Shown: positions 32,681 through 42,569, numbered from the stretch's first letter. The stretch: 55,734 nucleotides of DNA from an uncultured Bacilli bacterium (GCA_934085585.1 CAKOHI010000010.1:1-55734); one strand, 5' to 3'. The notes: generated by a model not told the origin, from the letters alone. Translations and numbers: made by a program.

Positions 32681-35002
32681 CTACCTATTCCTTTCTTCTA
32701 ATCTTTTAAGTAAATCAACACTTACAGGTTCTCCAGTTTTTCTACCACATCTTGGACAAACATCCTTTATAATTCCAACATATCCACAAACTGGATCTCT
32801 ATCTACTGGATGGTTAATTGCACCATATCCAATATCACTTTCCTTCATTATTCTAACAACACTTTCAAATGCTTCCAAGTTATCTGATGGGTCTCCATCA
32901 AGTTCAATATAACTTATATGTCCAGCATTAGTAAATTTATGATATTTTCCTTCAATACGGAGTTTATCAGCAATTGAAATATTATAATAAACTGGAACAT
33001 GGAATGAATTTGTGTAATAAGGTCTATCAGTTACACCAGGAATTTTTCCATAAATATCTCTATCAATATTTACAAATCTACCACTTAATCCTTCTGCTGG
33101 TGTTGCAAGTAATGTAAAGTTCAAATTATATTTTTTACTATATTCATCACATTTTTCTCTCATGTGACCGATAATTTTAATTCCTAATTTTTGAGCTTCA
33201 TCAGATTCCCCATGATGTTTACCTATTAAAGATTTAAGACATTCAGCAAGACCAATAAATCCAATAGATAATGTTCCATGTTTTAAAACTTTCTTTAATT
33301 TATCATTAGGTTTTAATTTATCACTATCAAGCCATACACCTTGTCCCATTAAAAATGGAAAATTATATACCCTTTTATTACATTGAATATCATATCTTTC
33401 AAGTAATTGATCTTTAACAAGTTCCATCATATCATCAAGTTCTTGATAAAAACTCTTCATATCAGCTTTTTCTAAAGCATTTTTTCCTACAATACCATGT
33501 TTAATTCCAATCCTAGGTAAATTTATAGATGTAAATGATAAATTCCCACGTCCTGGAGTAATTTCTTTATCAGGATCAGCAACATTACCTATAACTCTAG
33601 TTCTACATCCCATATAGCCTACTTCAGTTCTATAATCTCCAGCCTTATAATATGGTTTATTAAATGAACTATCCAAGAATGACCAATTTGGAAATAATCT
33701 TTTAGCTGATACTCTTAAACTTAATTTAAACAAATCATAATTAGGATCTTTCGGATTATAATTAACTCCTTCTTTAACTTTAAATATAGAAATTGGAAAT
33801 ATCGGGGTTTCTCCATGACCAAGTCCTGCTTCACTAGCAAGCATATAGTTTTTAGTAATCATTCTACCTTCACTAGATATATCAGTACCAAAATTTATTG
33901 ATGAAAATGGTACTTGAGCACCAGCTCGTGAGTGCATAGTATTTAAATTATGTACAAAAGCTTCCATTGCTTGATATGTTCTTTTATCAGTTTTTTCTAA
34001 AGACTTCTTTATTGACATATCAAATAATCTTTTCATTAATTCTGAATCTTTATAATATTTTTCAAAATAATCAGTAGTTATATCTATAGTTGTTATTTTT
34101 GCTATTTCTTTTTCAATACTTGCTACATTTATAAAATCATTTAAATCTTCTAAATCGATATAATCTTTAATCGTAGTTTTCAACATTTTCTTAAATGTTT
34201 TAAGAACACCTGGTGCTAAATAATAATCAAATGCCGGAACGCTTTGACCACCATGTTGATCATTTTGATTTGACTGTATAGCTATTGCTGCAAGTGCAGA
34301 ATAACTCATTATATCGTTTGGTTCTCTCAAATGTCCATGACCTGTTGAAAATCCATTTTTAAATAATTTATCTAAATCAATTTGCATACAAGTCGTAGTT
34401 CCCATTGCTTCAAAATCCATATCATGTATATGAATATAACCTTCATCATGAGCATCCGCAAACTTTTTCTTCATTAAATATGATTTAGAAAATTCACGAG
34501 ATACATTGGAACCAAATTGAAGCATTGTTCCCATCGCTGAATTGCCATCTATATTACCATTTTCTCTTTTTGCATCATCTTCTGCAGCACTTTTTAAAGC
34601 AAGACCTTCTAAAGTTTTCAAAAATTTATGACTTCTTTTATCATCAGTAAACATTTCCCTTGCTTTACTTCTATTTTCTCTATAATTTGCAAAATTTTCA
34701 AATACATCTTCATATTTATCTTTTTTCAATGTTTCTTCAATAATATCTTGAATATCTTCAATTTTAATACTAGCTTTATCTTGATATTCTTTTTCTATTT
34801 TTTTAATAACATGTCCATATACTTTTTGAATATCATTTGATGAATATTTTAATGTTTCTTCCTCATCATCATTCAAAATTTTTATACTGTCAAATCCCTT
34901 TTTAATTGCCATGGCTATTTTAGTTCCATTAAAACCTACTTTAGAACCATTTCTTTTTACAACTTTAATTGTTTCAAAAATTCCTTCTTCCTTATTTGGC
35001 AT
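32681..35002 (-). CDS. nrdD: Anaerobic ribonucleoside-triphosphate reductase, large part
   Basis: Class III reductase converts NTPs to dNTPs without oxygen. The 773-residue chain has an N-terminal ATP-cone (about residues 10-105), a glycyl-radical-enzyme barrel with conserved MHSRAGAQVPFSS and GRGNLSFTSINLPR, and a C-terminal zinc site (VCGYVG, then CPRCGRK). It stops after LLKRLEERNR without the usual RxxGYLxG radical loop, which is supplied by the following small ORF. The promoter TAGACA-N17-TATAAT is at 35030-35058. The activase gene nrdG is not in the window. Confidence 0.93.
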   Translation of the reverse strand: MPNKEEGIFETIKVVKRNGSKVGFNGTKIAMAIKKGFDSIKILNDDEEETLKYSSNDIQKVYGHVIKKIEKEYQDKASIKIEDIQDIIEETLKKDKYEDVFENFANYRENRSKAREMFTDDKRSHKFLKTLEGLALKSAAEDDAKRENGNIDGNSAMGTMLQFGSNVSREFSKSYLMKKKFADAHDEGYIHIHDMDFEAMGTTTCMQIDLDKLFKNGFSTGHGHLREPNDIMSYSALAAIAIQSNQNDQHGGQSVPAFDYYLAPGVLKTFKKMLKTTIKDYIDLEDLNDFINVASIEKEIAKITTIDITTDYFEKYYKDSELMKRLFDMSIKKSLEKTDKRTYQAMEAFVHNLNTMHSRAGAQVPFSSINFGTDISSEGRMITKNYMLASEAGLGHGETPIFPISIFKVKEGVNYNPKDPNYDLFKLSLRVSAKRLFPNWSFLDSSFNKPYYKAGDYRTEVGYMGCRTRVIGNVADPDKEITPGRGNLSFTSINLPRIGIKHGIVGKNALEKADMKSFYQELDDMMELVKDQLLERYDIQCNKRVYNFPFLMGQGVWLDSDKLKPNDKLKKVLKHGTLSIGFIGLAECLKSLIGKHHGESDEAQKLGIKIIGHMREKCDEYSKKYNLNFTLLATPAEGLSGRFVNIDRDIYGKIPGVTDRPYYTNSFHVPVYYNISIADKLRIEGKYHKFTNAGHISYIELDGDPSDNLEAFESVVRIMKESDIGYGAINHPVDRDPVCGYVGIIKDVCPRCGRKTGEPVSVDLLKRLEERNR

Positions 35003-35029
35003 TTACTACTACCTTCCCTTCATATCTTC

Positions 35030-35058
35030 ATTATAGTATGAAGAAAAATAATTGTCTA
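35030..35058 (-). promoter_or_regulatory. nrdD promoter
   Basis: On the minus strand TAGACA, 17 bases and TATAAT end 27 bases before the nrdD start codon. Confidence 0.75.
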
Positions 35059-35308
35059 CATTTTTTTAATTTTCAAAATTTACCAATTTTCTTTTTTTTA
35101 AAAAAACACCCCGTTTTTTCGTTGTTCGTATTTTAAAACAATTAAACGCAATCCAAGGTATAACCTTACATAAAATACATTTTTATAAAAAATCGTATTT
35201 TTTTACATTTCTTTACTTTTTAGTATTTTTAATTTTTCAATTATTTGACATATCAAATTTTTACATCTTTTTATTTTAAAATTTAGCATCATTTTTTTCA
35301 TAAAATTA

Positions 35309-35336
35309 TTGCACATTTTCTAATCTTTGCTATAAT
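35309..35336 (+). promoter_or_regulatory. murC promoter
   Basis: TTGCAC, 16 bases and TATAAT end 24 bases before the murC ATG, which also has an AAGGAGG ribosome site. Confidence 0.8.
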
Positions 35337-35360
35337 AAAATTATATCAAGGAGGAATACT

Positions 35361-36725
35361 ATGTTTAATAATAAAAAAATTCATTTGATTGGTATTGGAG
35401 GCATAAGCATGAGTAGTATTGCCTTAATGTTACTTAATATGAATGCCTCTGTTTCAGGAAGTGATATTCAAGAATCAGAACTGACCAAAAATTTAGAAAA
35501 AAAAGGGATCAATATAAAATATGGACATCATCCTGAAATGATTCATAATGCAGATATCGTAGTTTACACTGCAGCGATACATGAAGATGACCCAGAACGT
35601 ATAGCTATTAAAGCTGAAAATAAAGAAAATTATGAACGGGCAGAATTTCTAGGTATGATGATGAAAGAGTTTAAAAACTCTATTTGCATATCTGGAACAC
35701 ATGGAAAAAGTACTACTACAGGAATGGTAAGTCTAATATTTTTAGAAGCCAAAAAAAATCCAACTATTCAAGTCGGAGCAATTTTACCTGAAATAAATGG
35801 TAACACTCACATAGGTAACCATGATTACTTCATCATGGAAGCCTGTGAATATGTAGATTCATTTCTTCATTTTCATCCAACCAGTGCCATTATAACTAAC
35901 ATTGACAATGATCACCTAGATTATTTTAAAAATTTAGAAAACATAAAAAAATCTTTCTACAAATATGTTAGTTTACTTCCAGAAAATGGATATTTAATAA
36001 AAAATAATGATGATGAAAATTCAAATGAACTAGATAAACATACTAAAGCAACCGTAATCACATATGGAATTAACAATAATGCAAATTATATTGCTAAAAA
36101 TATTACTAGTAATTCTCTAGGACATTATTCATATGATATTTACCTAAACAATGAACTATTAACAACTATAAATTTAAACATAAATGGAAAACACAATATT
36201 TATAATTCTCTTGCAGCTTTTGCTTTATCACACCAATATATTAAGGATATTAATATTTTAAAAAGTGCACTAGAAAAATATCATGGCGTAGGAAGAAGAT
36301 TTGAATATCTTGGTACATATAAAAATGCTTTAGTATATGATGATTATGCTCATCATCCATCAGAAATAAAAACTACTCTTGAAAGTGTAAAGAGCGTTAA
36401 GCATAACACTTCTTGGGCCATATTTCAATCTCATACATATTCTAGAACCGCAGAACACCTAGAAGCATTTGCTGATGTTTTAAGTAAATTTGACCATATA
36501 ATTATTGCTAAAATATTTCCAGCTCGTGAAGAAAACATTTACAACATTAGTGAAGATATGCTAGTAAATAAAATAAAAGAAAAAAATCCCAATGTATGTT
36601 TTATTGAAGATTTCACCAAAATCATTGATTATTTAGACAAAAATATTGAACCCAATGATTTAATTATATCTATCGGAGCTGGTCCAATAAATACCAATGT
36701 CACAAAAAAACTTATAGAAAAATAA
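35361..36725 (+). CDS. murC: UDP-N-acetylmuramate-L-alanine ligase
   Basis: MurC adds L-alanine to UDP-MurNAc, the first step of the peptidoglycan stem peptide, in the cytoplasm. The Rossmann start LIGIGGISMSSIAL (about residues 9-22), ATP loop GTHGKSTTTGM (about 114-124), the Mur-ligase middle segment NIDNDHLDYF and the C-terminal DDYAHHPSEI are all present. The 454-residue length is standard. With the LTA-synthase-like and VanY-type genes it shows that the organism has a cell wall. The gene is monocistronic with a terminator overlapping the convergent dusB. Confidence 0.96.
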   Translation: MFNNKKIHLIGIGGISMSSIALMLLNMNASVSGSDIQESELTKNLEKKGINIKYGHHPEMIHNADIVVYTAAIHEDDPERIAIKAENKENYERAEFLGMMMKEFKNSICISGTHGKSTTTGMVSLIFLEAKKNPTIQVGAILPEINGNTHIGNHDYFIMEACEYVDSFLHFHPTSAIITNIDNDHLDYFKNLENIKKSFYKYVSLLPENGYLIKNNDDENSNELDKHTKATVITYGINNNANYIAKNITSNSLGHYSYDIYLNNELLTTINLNINGKHNIYNSLAAFALSHQYIKDINILKSALEKYHGVGRRFEYLGTYKNALVYDDYAHHPSEIKTTLESVKSVKHNTSWAIFQSHTYSRTAEHLEAFADVLSKFDHIIIAKIFPAREENIYNISEDMLVNKIKEKNPNVCFIEDFTKIIDYLDKNIEPNDLIISIGAGPINTNVTKKLIEK

Positions 36726-36742
36726 AATCTATAAGTTTTTTA
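36710..36742 (+). terminator. Terminator of murC
   Basis: ACTTATAGA pairs with TCTATAAGT around nine bases and is followed by TTTTT. It spans the murC stop and reaches into the last codons of the convergent dusB gene. Confidence 0.8.
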
Positions 36743-37709
36743 ATTCATTTCTATACAACTCTAAAACATTAATTATTTCATTTTCACTTTGACATCTGCA
36801 AACTTTATTTTTAACTTCTTTATTTTCTGGCAAGCCTTTTAAATAATTAAGTAAATGATTTCTTATTTCTAACACTGCTTGTTTTTCACTTTTATCTTCG
36901 CATAATTTTTTCAAATGATATTCCATCATATCTATTTTTTCATTATAATCTATTGGATTAGGTAACTTACCACTTTCCAAATATAGAACACATTCCCGAA
37001 CGAGCCATGGATTTCCAAGAAGACCACGACCAATCATAACAGCACTACATCCGGTTTCATCAAGCATTTTTTTTGCATCAAAGCAAGATACTACATCTCC
37101 ATTACCAATAACAGGAATATCAACAGCTTCAACTACCTTTTTAATAATGTTCCAATCAGCTTTCCCAGAGTACCCTTGTGCTCTAGTTCTAGCATGTATT
37201 GTAATAGCACTTGCTCCATTTGCTTCAGCAATTTTAGCTATTTCAACAGCATTTATAGAACTTTCATCCCAACCGCTTCTAATTTTAACTGTAACTGGAA
37301 CATTTACAGCTTCTACTACAGCTTTAATTATTTCTCCAACTTTTTCAGGATTTTTAAGTAATGCACTACCAGCTTGATTTTTAACAGCAACCTTTGGTAC
37401 TGGACACCCCATATTAATATCAATAATATCAGGTTTCATTCTCTTTTCCACAATTTTAGCTGCTTCTACAAATGAATTTACATCACTTCCAAAAATTTGT
37501 TGACTTATTGGTCTTTCATCATCATTCATTCTTAAAAGTTCAAAAGTCTTTTCATTACCATAAGTAATAGCCTTATCACTAACCATTTCAGCAACCACTA
37601 ATGAAGCCCCCATAGACTTACAAATCCTTCTAAAAGTCATATTGCTAATTCCTGCCATCGGAGCAACTACTATCTTTCCATTAATTTCAACATTTCCAAT
37701 TTTCCACAT
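36729..37709 (-). CDS. dusB: tRNA-dihydrouridine synthase (DusB family)
   Basis: Dus enzymes reduce uridines in the tRNA D-loop with FMN and NADPH. The FMN-barrel start VAPMAGISNMTFR (about residues 15-27), the catalytic-cysteine motif NMGCPVPKV (Cys near 101), TVKIRSGWD and IGRGLLGNPW identify the DusB/Nif3-type group. The 326-residue length is usual. GGGGGA precedes the ATG. It follows pduL and the phosphatase-like gene on the same strand with short gaps, probably one operon. Confidence 0.93.
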   Translation of the reverse strand: MWKIGNVEINGKIVVAPMAGISNMTFRRICKSMGASLVVAEMVSDKAITYGNEKTFELLRMNDDERPISQQIFGSDVNSFVEAAKIVEKRMKPDIIDINMGCPVPKVAVKNQAGSALLKNPEKVGEIIKAVVEAVNVPVTVKIRSGWDESSINAVEIAKIAEANGASAITIHARTRAQGYSGKADWNIIKKVVEAVDIPVIGNGDVVSCFDAKKMLDETGCSAVMIGRGLLGNPWLVRECVLYLESGKLPNPIDYNEKIDMMEYHLKKLCEDKSEKQAVLEIRNHLLNYLKGLPENKEVKNKVCRCQSENEIINVLELYRNELKNL

Positions 37710-37723
37710 AAATCCCCCATAAA

Positions 37724-38296
37724 CTATTTTCTTAAAATTCCAACATCTCCAGAATTAATTAAAAAAGCATTTGCATCATCAGTATCTAAATGTGCTTCAT
37801 AATATCCATCTTCACTAACCTTTGCTTTTACCATTATAGCACCAGGCTTTACACCATTTATTTCCAAATATAAATCTTCATTATCAACAATTCCATATTT
37901 TTTAGCATCCAAAGGACTAAAATGAACATGTCTATCAGCAATTATAGCAAAATTCCCACTTATAGAATTTTTTTCAGTTTTTATTGTAATCAATGATGCC
38001 CCATCTAACACTCCACTTTTTCTAACCGGAGGCTTTATTCCTAATTTTCTAGCATCACTAGCAGACACTTCCACCTGATTATAACTTCTACTAGGTCCAA
38101 CAACTCTCACATTTTCTATTTTTCCTTCATTAGTTTCAATAGTAACAGATTCTTCTGCAGCAAATTGTCCAACTTGATTTAATTTATTTCTAACATTGAG
38201 TTCATGACCAAATAATTCATTTATAGCATCGCTCGTCAAATGAACATGTCTTGCACTTATCATAATATTTACTTTTTCTTCTAAATCAAATTTCAC
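37724..38296 (-). CDS. pduL: Phosphate acyltransferase PduL
   Basis: PduL-type phosphotransacylases interconvert acyl-CoA and acyl phosphate. Here the enzyme is probably the housekeeping acetyl/propionyl phosphotransacetylase, because no microcompartment shell gene is nearby. Two halves each carry the zinc-binding histidine pair: ISARHVHLT (about residue 17) and ADRHVHFSP (about 120). No microcompartment-targeting extension is obvious. I prefer the GTG start at 38296, six bases after GAGGT. The gene overlaps the preceding phosphatase-like gene by about 11 bases. Confidence 0.9.
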   Translation of the reverse strand: MKFDLEEKVNIMISARHVHLTSDAINELFGHELNVRNKLNQVGQFAAEESVTIETNEGKIENVRVVGPSRSYNQVEVSASDARKLGIKPPVRKSGVLDGASLITIKTEKNSISGNFAIIADRHVHFSPLDAKKYGIVDNEDLYLEINGVKPGAIMVKAKVSEDGYYEAHLDTDDANAFLINSGDVGILRK

Positions 38297-38900
38297 AACC
38301 AATTACCTCACAATTAATAACTTTTCCCTTTTCTAATTCTAATTTTATTATATCAACATCACTTAAATTATCATCAATTATAACTCTTTCATTAAAACTT
38401 AATACTAATCTATCATCTAAATTATAACCTTTATCTAGTTTATCTAATAAAAATCCCAATATAGCACTTTTTTGAGTAAATATAACCATATTTTTATTAC
38501 CATTTTTCTTTACAATTCTATCAACAGCTATACTCATTCGTTTATTTACTTCATTTAAACTTTCCCCGTGATTAAATTTAAAATCAAAATCTCTTTCTTG
38601 CATAAAACGAAGCATTTTAATATTTCTTCTTCCCATATCTCCGATTCTTAAATCATTTAAAAAAGAATTAATATTTATATCAACATTTTTATAACTTGCA
38701 TAATATTTTGCCGTAGCTATACTTGAAGCATAACTAGAAGAATAAACTACATTTGCATTAATTTTTTTTACTAACTTAACACTTGCTTTTTCTCCCTCGA
38801 TTGAAAGAGGTCTATTAATTCTTTTTTCTTCTAATCCCTCATCAGTTTCATATAATATATTATCAATAACTAAATTATTACTTACTAAATATAATGTCAT
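38286..38900 (-). CDS. Histidine-phosphatase-fold protein lacking the catalytic His motif
   Basis: The fold of phosphoglycerate-mutase-like phosphatases is visible: an initial beta strand, RPLSIEGEKASVKLVKKI, VYSSSYASSIATAKYY, NHGESLNEVNKRM and a late IFTQKSAILGFLL. The first-strand motif LVRHGE is replaced by LVSNNL, and the second catalytic His region (normally VSHG) reads FTQK, so the phosphate-transfer residues are missing. It may be a non-catalytic or ligand-binding relative. I choose ATG 38900 because GGTGA lies just upstream; the earlier ATG lies in that site. Confidence 0.65.
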   Translation of the reverse strand: MTLYLVSNNLVIDNILYETDEGLEEKRINRPLSIEGEKASVKLVKKINANVVYSSSYASSIATAKYYASYKNVDININSFLNDLRIGDMGRRNIKMLRFMQERDFDFKFNHGESLNEVNKRMSIAVDRIVKKNGNKNMVIFTQKSAILGFLLDKLDKGYNLDDRLVLSFNERVIIDDNLSDVDIIKLELEKGKVINCEVIGCEI

Positions 38901-38987
38901 AACATTCACCATAATAATTTTAACAAATTAATTTAGAGTTGACAATAGATACAAATTTTAATATATTTAAATTAAGAGGTACATATT

Positions 38988-39437
38988 ATGAAAAATACAT
39001 TAATAGAAATTTTTAAACCTACACCTATCGAACTTACACAAGAAGAAATTGAAAAAAAGATTTATTGAAGGATCACTGCGGGAAAATTACAAGAAAATAT
39101 TTCAAATGATTTAAAACTATTAGAATTAGAGGGAAAAATATTTTATGATGCTAGAACTAACACATATAAGACATTTCCTTCTAATTTTTTTATTACTAAA
39201 ATCACATCTATAAAAGATAATGAATTTTATTTTAAAATTAACAACAAAGAATACAATTTACCAAATAAAAACAATCTAAAAAAGAAAGATACTATAATTT
39301 TAGAAAAAATTCATAATAGATTCAAATTTGTTAAAGTTCCACCCAATATTGAACTAGAAAAAAGTAAAAATTATGAAGATATATCTAACCTATTTGATAC
39401 CTACAATAAAAGTTATTCATTAAACACACTAGCTAAA
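38988..39437 (+). pseudogene. 5' part of the RNase R gene, interrupted by an in-frame TGA
   Basis: From ATG 38988 (AGAGGT site nine bases upstream) the frame is open into the RNase R ORF, apart from one TGA at 39066-39068 after 26 codons. The translated sequence on both sides is protein-like: LTQEEIEKKIY before it, and ITAGKLQENISNDLKLLELE after it. It forms an extra winged-helix plus beta module that resembles the following one at 39438. It is therefore a nonsense mutation, a sequencing error or a recoded stop. Confidence 0.75.
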
Positions 39438-41456
39438 ATGCTAAATACCAATGATTTTCAAACATTACAAAATATACTAACATCTTTAGAAGAACAAGGC
39501 AAAGTTTACTTTAATAAAGATGAAAACAAATATCAACCATTTCCAAAACGATATAAAGTTACTACTATTGAAACTAGTAAAAAAGGATTTTTCTATATAA
39601 GAAACAAAGATAGTATATATCCTCTTAAAGATGAAGAAACTATAGGTATATTACCATTTGATAAAGTTATATTAGAAAAAACTAAAGATGGATTTTCTAT
39701 CATAAAAGTATTAAAAAGAAATAATCCTAGAATTATCTGTGAAGTAACAGAAAAAGGCATCAGAGTCGTGGGCAATAACAATATAAAAATTAGATGTAAT
39801 GAAAAAGAATTTAAAGAATTAAAATTACCTGTGGGAACTAGAATACTTGTTAAAATTGGAACTAAAGAAACAAATAAAGTTTATGATGTATCATTTATAG
39901 AAGTAACTGGACATAAAAATGATTTAACTAGTGAACTTGAAGCAATAGCATGCAACAATGGATTTATTACAAGATATACAAAAGAAGAATTAGAACAAAT
40001 AAATTCTATTCCTAAAGAGGTTTTTGAAGAAGATAAAATTGGTAAAGTTGATTTAACTAATGAAACTATATTTACAATTGATAGAGCTAACACCAAAGAT
40101 ATGGATGATGCTGTTGGTATAAAGAAAACTAAAGACAACAAATATATTTTAACAGTATCTATTGCTCATGTATCACATTATATACCATATAATTCTCCAT
40201 TATGGATTAGAGCCTCTAAAAATACTACAAGCCTTTATCTTGCTAACCACGTACTTCACATGTTACACCCTATTATTTCAAACGGAATTTGTTCTTTAAA
40301 CCCTAATGTTGAAAGACTAGCTAAAACCTACAGAATGACTATTAATGAAAAAGGTTATGTTGAAAATTTAGAAATATTTGATAGTGTTATTAAATCTAAA
40401 AAGAAAATGACTTATGATGATGTTAATCAAATATTTTATGAAAACACAGTACCTGAAGGTTATGAACCATTTTTAAAAGATTTATCTTTATTACAAGAAT
40501 TATCTCATATTATTGAAAACAGAAGAATAAAAAATGGTTCATTAGAATTTGATTCTAAAGAAATAGAATTTCTAGAAACCGAAGATAGTCTTAATTTATC
40601 AGCAAAGACCCAAAAAGAAGCTGAAAAAATAATTGCAAATTGTATGATTATTACAAATGAAGCTATCGCAGATTATACTCTTAATTTATGTCTTATTTCC
40701 ATTTATAGAAACCACGAAATACCAATGGATGAAAAATTACGAGTTACTTTAAAATTAATTAAGTCAATCGGATATAAAATTGAATGTTTAAAAGATACAA
40801 CAGACCCACATGTTTTACAAAAAATTATTAATTCATTAAGCACTAAAGAAGAATTTTTTATTTTATCTTCTCTACTTTTAAGGAGTATGCAAAAAGCATA
40901 TTACAGTACAGATAATGCTGGCCATTATGGTCTTGCTTTAGATGGTTATTCTCAAGTAACATCACCAATAAGAAGATTTATGGATCTAATCATTGAATAC
41001 ATATTAGATAATATTGAAAATATGCTTGATCCATCATTTGATGTAGAAAGCTTTAAAAATGAACTTGAAGAATATGCTAAAAGAGCATCAATTATGGAAA
41101 GATGTGCAGATAAAGCAGAATATGAAGCTAATAAACTTTATATGGTTAAATATGTTAAAGAACATTTCGATGAAACATTCGAAGGATTTATTCAAGATAT
41201 CACTCCACGTGGATTAATTATAAAAACCAAAGAATTAATCGAAGGTATTATTTTCTTTGAAGATTTAGATGATGGACTATACACTTATAATAAGGAATGT
41301 AGATGGTTAGAACATAAAAACAATAATAAAAAGATTATGATTGGTTCAAAACTATTATTAACCCCTAAAAAGCTAGATGAGGAATTTAGAATAATTTATT
41401 TTAATGCAAACACTAAATTAGAAAAAAATCAAATTTTGACACGAAAAAATGATTAA
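39438..41456 (+). CDS. rnr: Ribonuclease R
   Basis: RNase R is a 3'-5' exoribonuclease acting on structured RNA. From the ATG at 39438 the order is: winged helix (about residues 1-40), cold-shock domains, and the RNB catalytic domain with FTIDRANTKDMDDAVGI (metal-binding Asp cluster) and YGLALDGYSQVTSPIRRFMDL. A C-terminal S1 domain follows (about 585-650). No ribosome site precedes this ATG, so natural translation probably begins at 38988, where an in-frame TGA intervenes. With that part the length (822 codons) fits large RNase R proteins. Confidence 0.88.
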   Translation: MLNTNDFQTLQNILTSLEEQGKVYFNKDENKYQPFPKRYKVTTIETSKKGFFYIRNKDSIYPLKDEETIGILPFDKVILEKTKDGFSIIKVLKRNNPRIICEVTEKGIRVVGNNNIKIRCNEKEFKELKLPVGTRILVKIGTKETNKVYDVSFIEVTGHKNDLTSELEAIACNNGFITRYTKEELEQINSIPKEVFEEDKIGKVDLTNETIFTIDRANTKDMDDAVGIKKTKDNKYILTVSIAHVSHYIPYNSPLWIRASKNTTSLYLANHVLHMLHPIISNGICSLNPNVERLAKTYRMTINEKGYVENLEIFDSVIKSKKKMTYDDVNQIFYENTVPEGYEPFLKDLSLLQELSHIIENRRIKNGSLEFDSKEIEFLETEDSLNLSAKTQKEAEKIIANCMIITNEAIADYTLNLCLISIYRNHEIPMDEKLRVTLKLIKSIGYKIECLKDTTDPHVLQKIINSLSTKEEFFILSSLLLRSMQKAYYSTDNAGHYGLALDGYSQVTSPIRRFMDLIIEYILDNIENMLDPSFDVESFKNELEEYAKRASIMERCADKAEYEANKLYMVKYVKEHFDETFEGFIQDITPRGLIIKTKELIEGIIFFEDLDDGLYTYNKECRWLEHKNNNKKIMIGSKLLLTPKKLDEEFRIIYFNANTKLEKNQILTRKND

Positions 41457-41459
41457 GAC

Positions 41460-42560
41460 CTAATTCATCTCAATCATTTCTATTTTATCTTCTTTGTTAC
41501 CTAACTTATCTAATTCAACACTATTGATACTATCAAATCTTTTTGTTATTTTTTCACTTGTTGTATGAAGTTCATCAATACTTTGATTAACAGTTTTTAC
41601 ACTTCTAGCAAGTTTATCCCAACGATCTTTATATCTAGAAAATTCTACACTCAATTTGTTTAACTCTTCATGAATAACTTTAGCATATTTATCTCTTTCC
41701 ATATTTTTAAGTATCATACTAATAATGGAAACAGTACTAATTAAAGTAGTTGGTCCAGCAATCCACACCTTTTTACTATAAGCATAATTTAAAAGTTCAG
41801 CATGATAAGCATTTATTTCAGCAAACAAAGCTTCTGCTGGCAAAAACATAATAGCTTCATCCGTAGTTTCACCAGGGATTATGTACTTTTCACTAATATC
41901 ATTTATATGTTTTTTTACATCCTGAACAAACATTTTTTCATAATAATCTCTTTCTTCTTTAGATTTAGTTCTATCTGTCATTCTTTGATAGTTTTCTAAA
42001 GGAAATTTAGAATCAATAGCAATCGTTCCAAGTGGTGATGGTGCATAAAGAATTGCATCTGCAATAACACCAGTAGAAAGTTTCACTTGTGTTTTATAAA
42101 TACCATTTTTGTTACTACCAAAAGCATTATTTAAAATATATTCCAAATTTACTTCACCAAATGTTCCCCGAGTTTTCTTATCAGTAAGAACCCCTTGAAG
42201 TGATACAATTTCTCCGTTTAAACTATCAATTTTCTTTTGAGCTTCATCTATCTTATTTAATCTTTCCAACACATTCATAAATGTTTTATTACTTTTTTCA
42301 AAATTTTGATCAAGTCGTTCATTAACTCTATCATTGATTAAAGTTAATTTTTTTTCGATTCTTTCATTTAAAAGTTCAAAATCTTGAGTTAAAACTTTAG
42401 AAAAACCAAACTTAAATTCTCCGATCTCTTTATTAATATTTGCTTCAAAATGACCAAGCCTTTCAGTCATTTCGTTATTGTTATTATTATTCTTTCTTAA
42501 TACTAGCATTAATAAAAGCACTATAACCACTCCAAGTAACCCCACAATTATGTATTCCAT
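41460..42560 (-). CDS. rmuC: DNA recombination protein RmuC homologue
   Basis: An N-terminal membrane helix (residues 2-21) is followed by a long coiled coil (about 30-130) and a PD-(D/E)XK-like nuclease domain. That domain includes TFGEVNLEYIL, IAIDSKFPLENY and the conserved VWIAGPTTLIS. RmuC proteins limit inverted-repeat rearrangements in E. coli, and their exact activity is unclear. That role is of interest in a region with many palindromes, but no link is shown. The 366-residue length is normal. It is convergent with rnr. Confidence 0.9.
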   Translation of the reverse strand: MEYIIVGLLGVVIVLLLMLVLRKNNNNNNEMTERLGHFEANINKEIGEFKFGFSKVLTQDFELLNERIEKKLTLINDRVNERLDQNFEKSNKTFMNVLERLNKIDEAQKKIDSLNGEIVSLQGVLTDKKTRGTFGEVNLEYILNNAFGSNKNGIYKTQVKLSTGVIADAILYAPSPLGTIAIDSKFPLENYQRMTDRTKSKEERDYYEKMFVQDVKKHINDISEKYIIPGETTDEAIMFLPAEALFAEINAYHAELLNYAYSKKVWIAGPTTLISTVSIISMILKNMERDKYAKVIHEELNKLSVEFSRYKDRWDKLARSVKTVNQSIDELHTTSEKITKRFDSINSVELDKLGNKEDKIEMIEMN

Positions 42561-42569
42561 ACTTCCTCC

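Larger units (their letters stand above)
35003..35360. other. Divergent regulatory region between nrdD and murC
   Basis: These 358 bases contain no gene that I can support. They hold the nrdD promoter (minus), the murC promoter (plus), and a very T- and A-rich middle with a small palindrome, AAGGTATAACCTT, around 35155-35170. I see no clear NrdR box pair. Confidence 0.7.

Noticed and set aside
35155..35170. AAGGTATAACCTT palindrome as an NrdR box or other operator of nrdD
   Set aside because: It does not match the NrdR consensus, has only five-base arms, and lies about 100 bases upstream of the nrdD promoter.
39066..39068. TGA read as tryptophan (Mollicutes-type code) to explain the RNase R interruption
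   Set aside because: scpA, engB and an ABC permease end in TGA within ATGA overlaps at normal family lengths, so TGA is a stop here.
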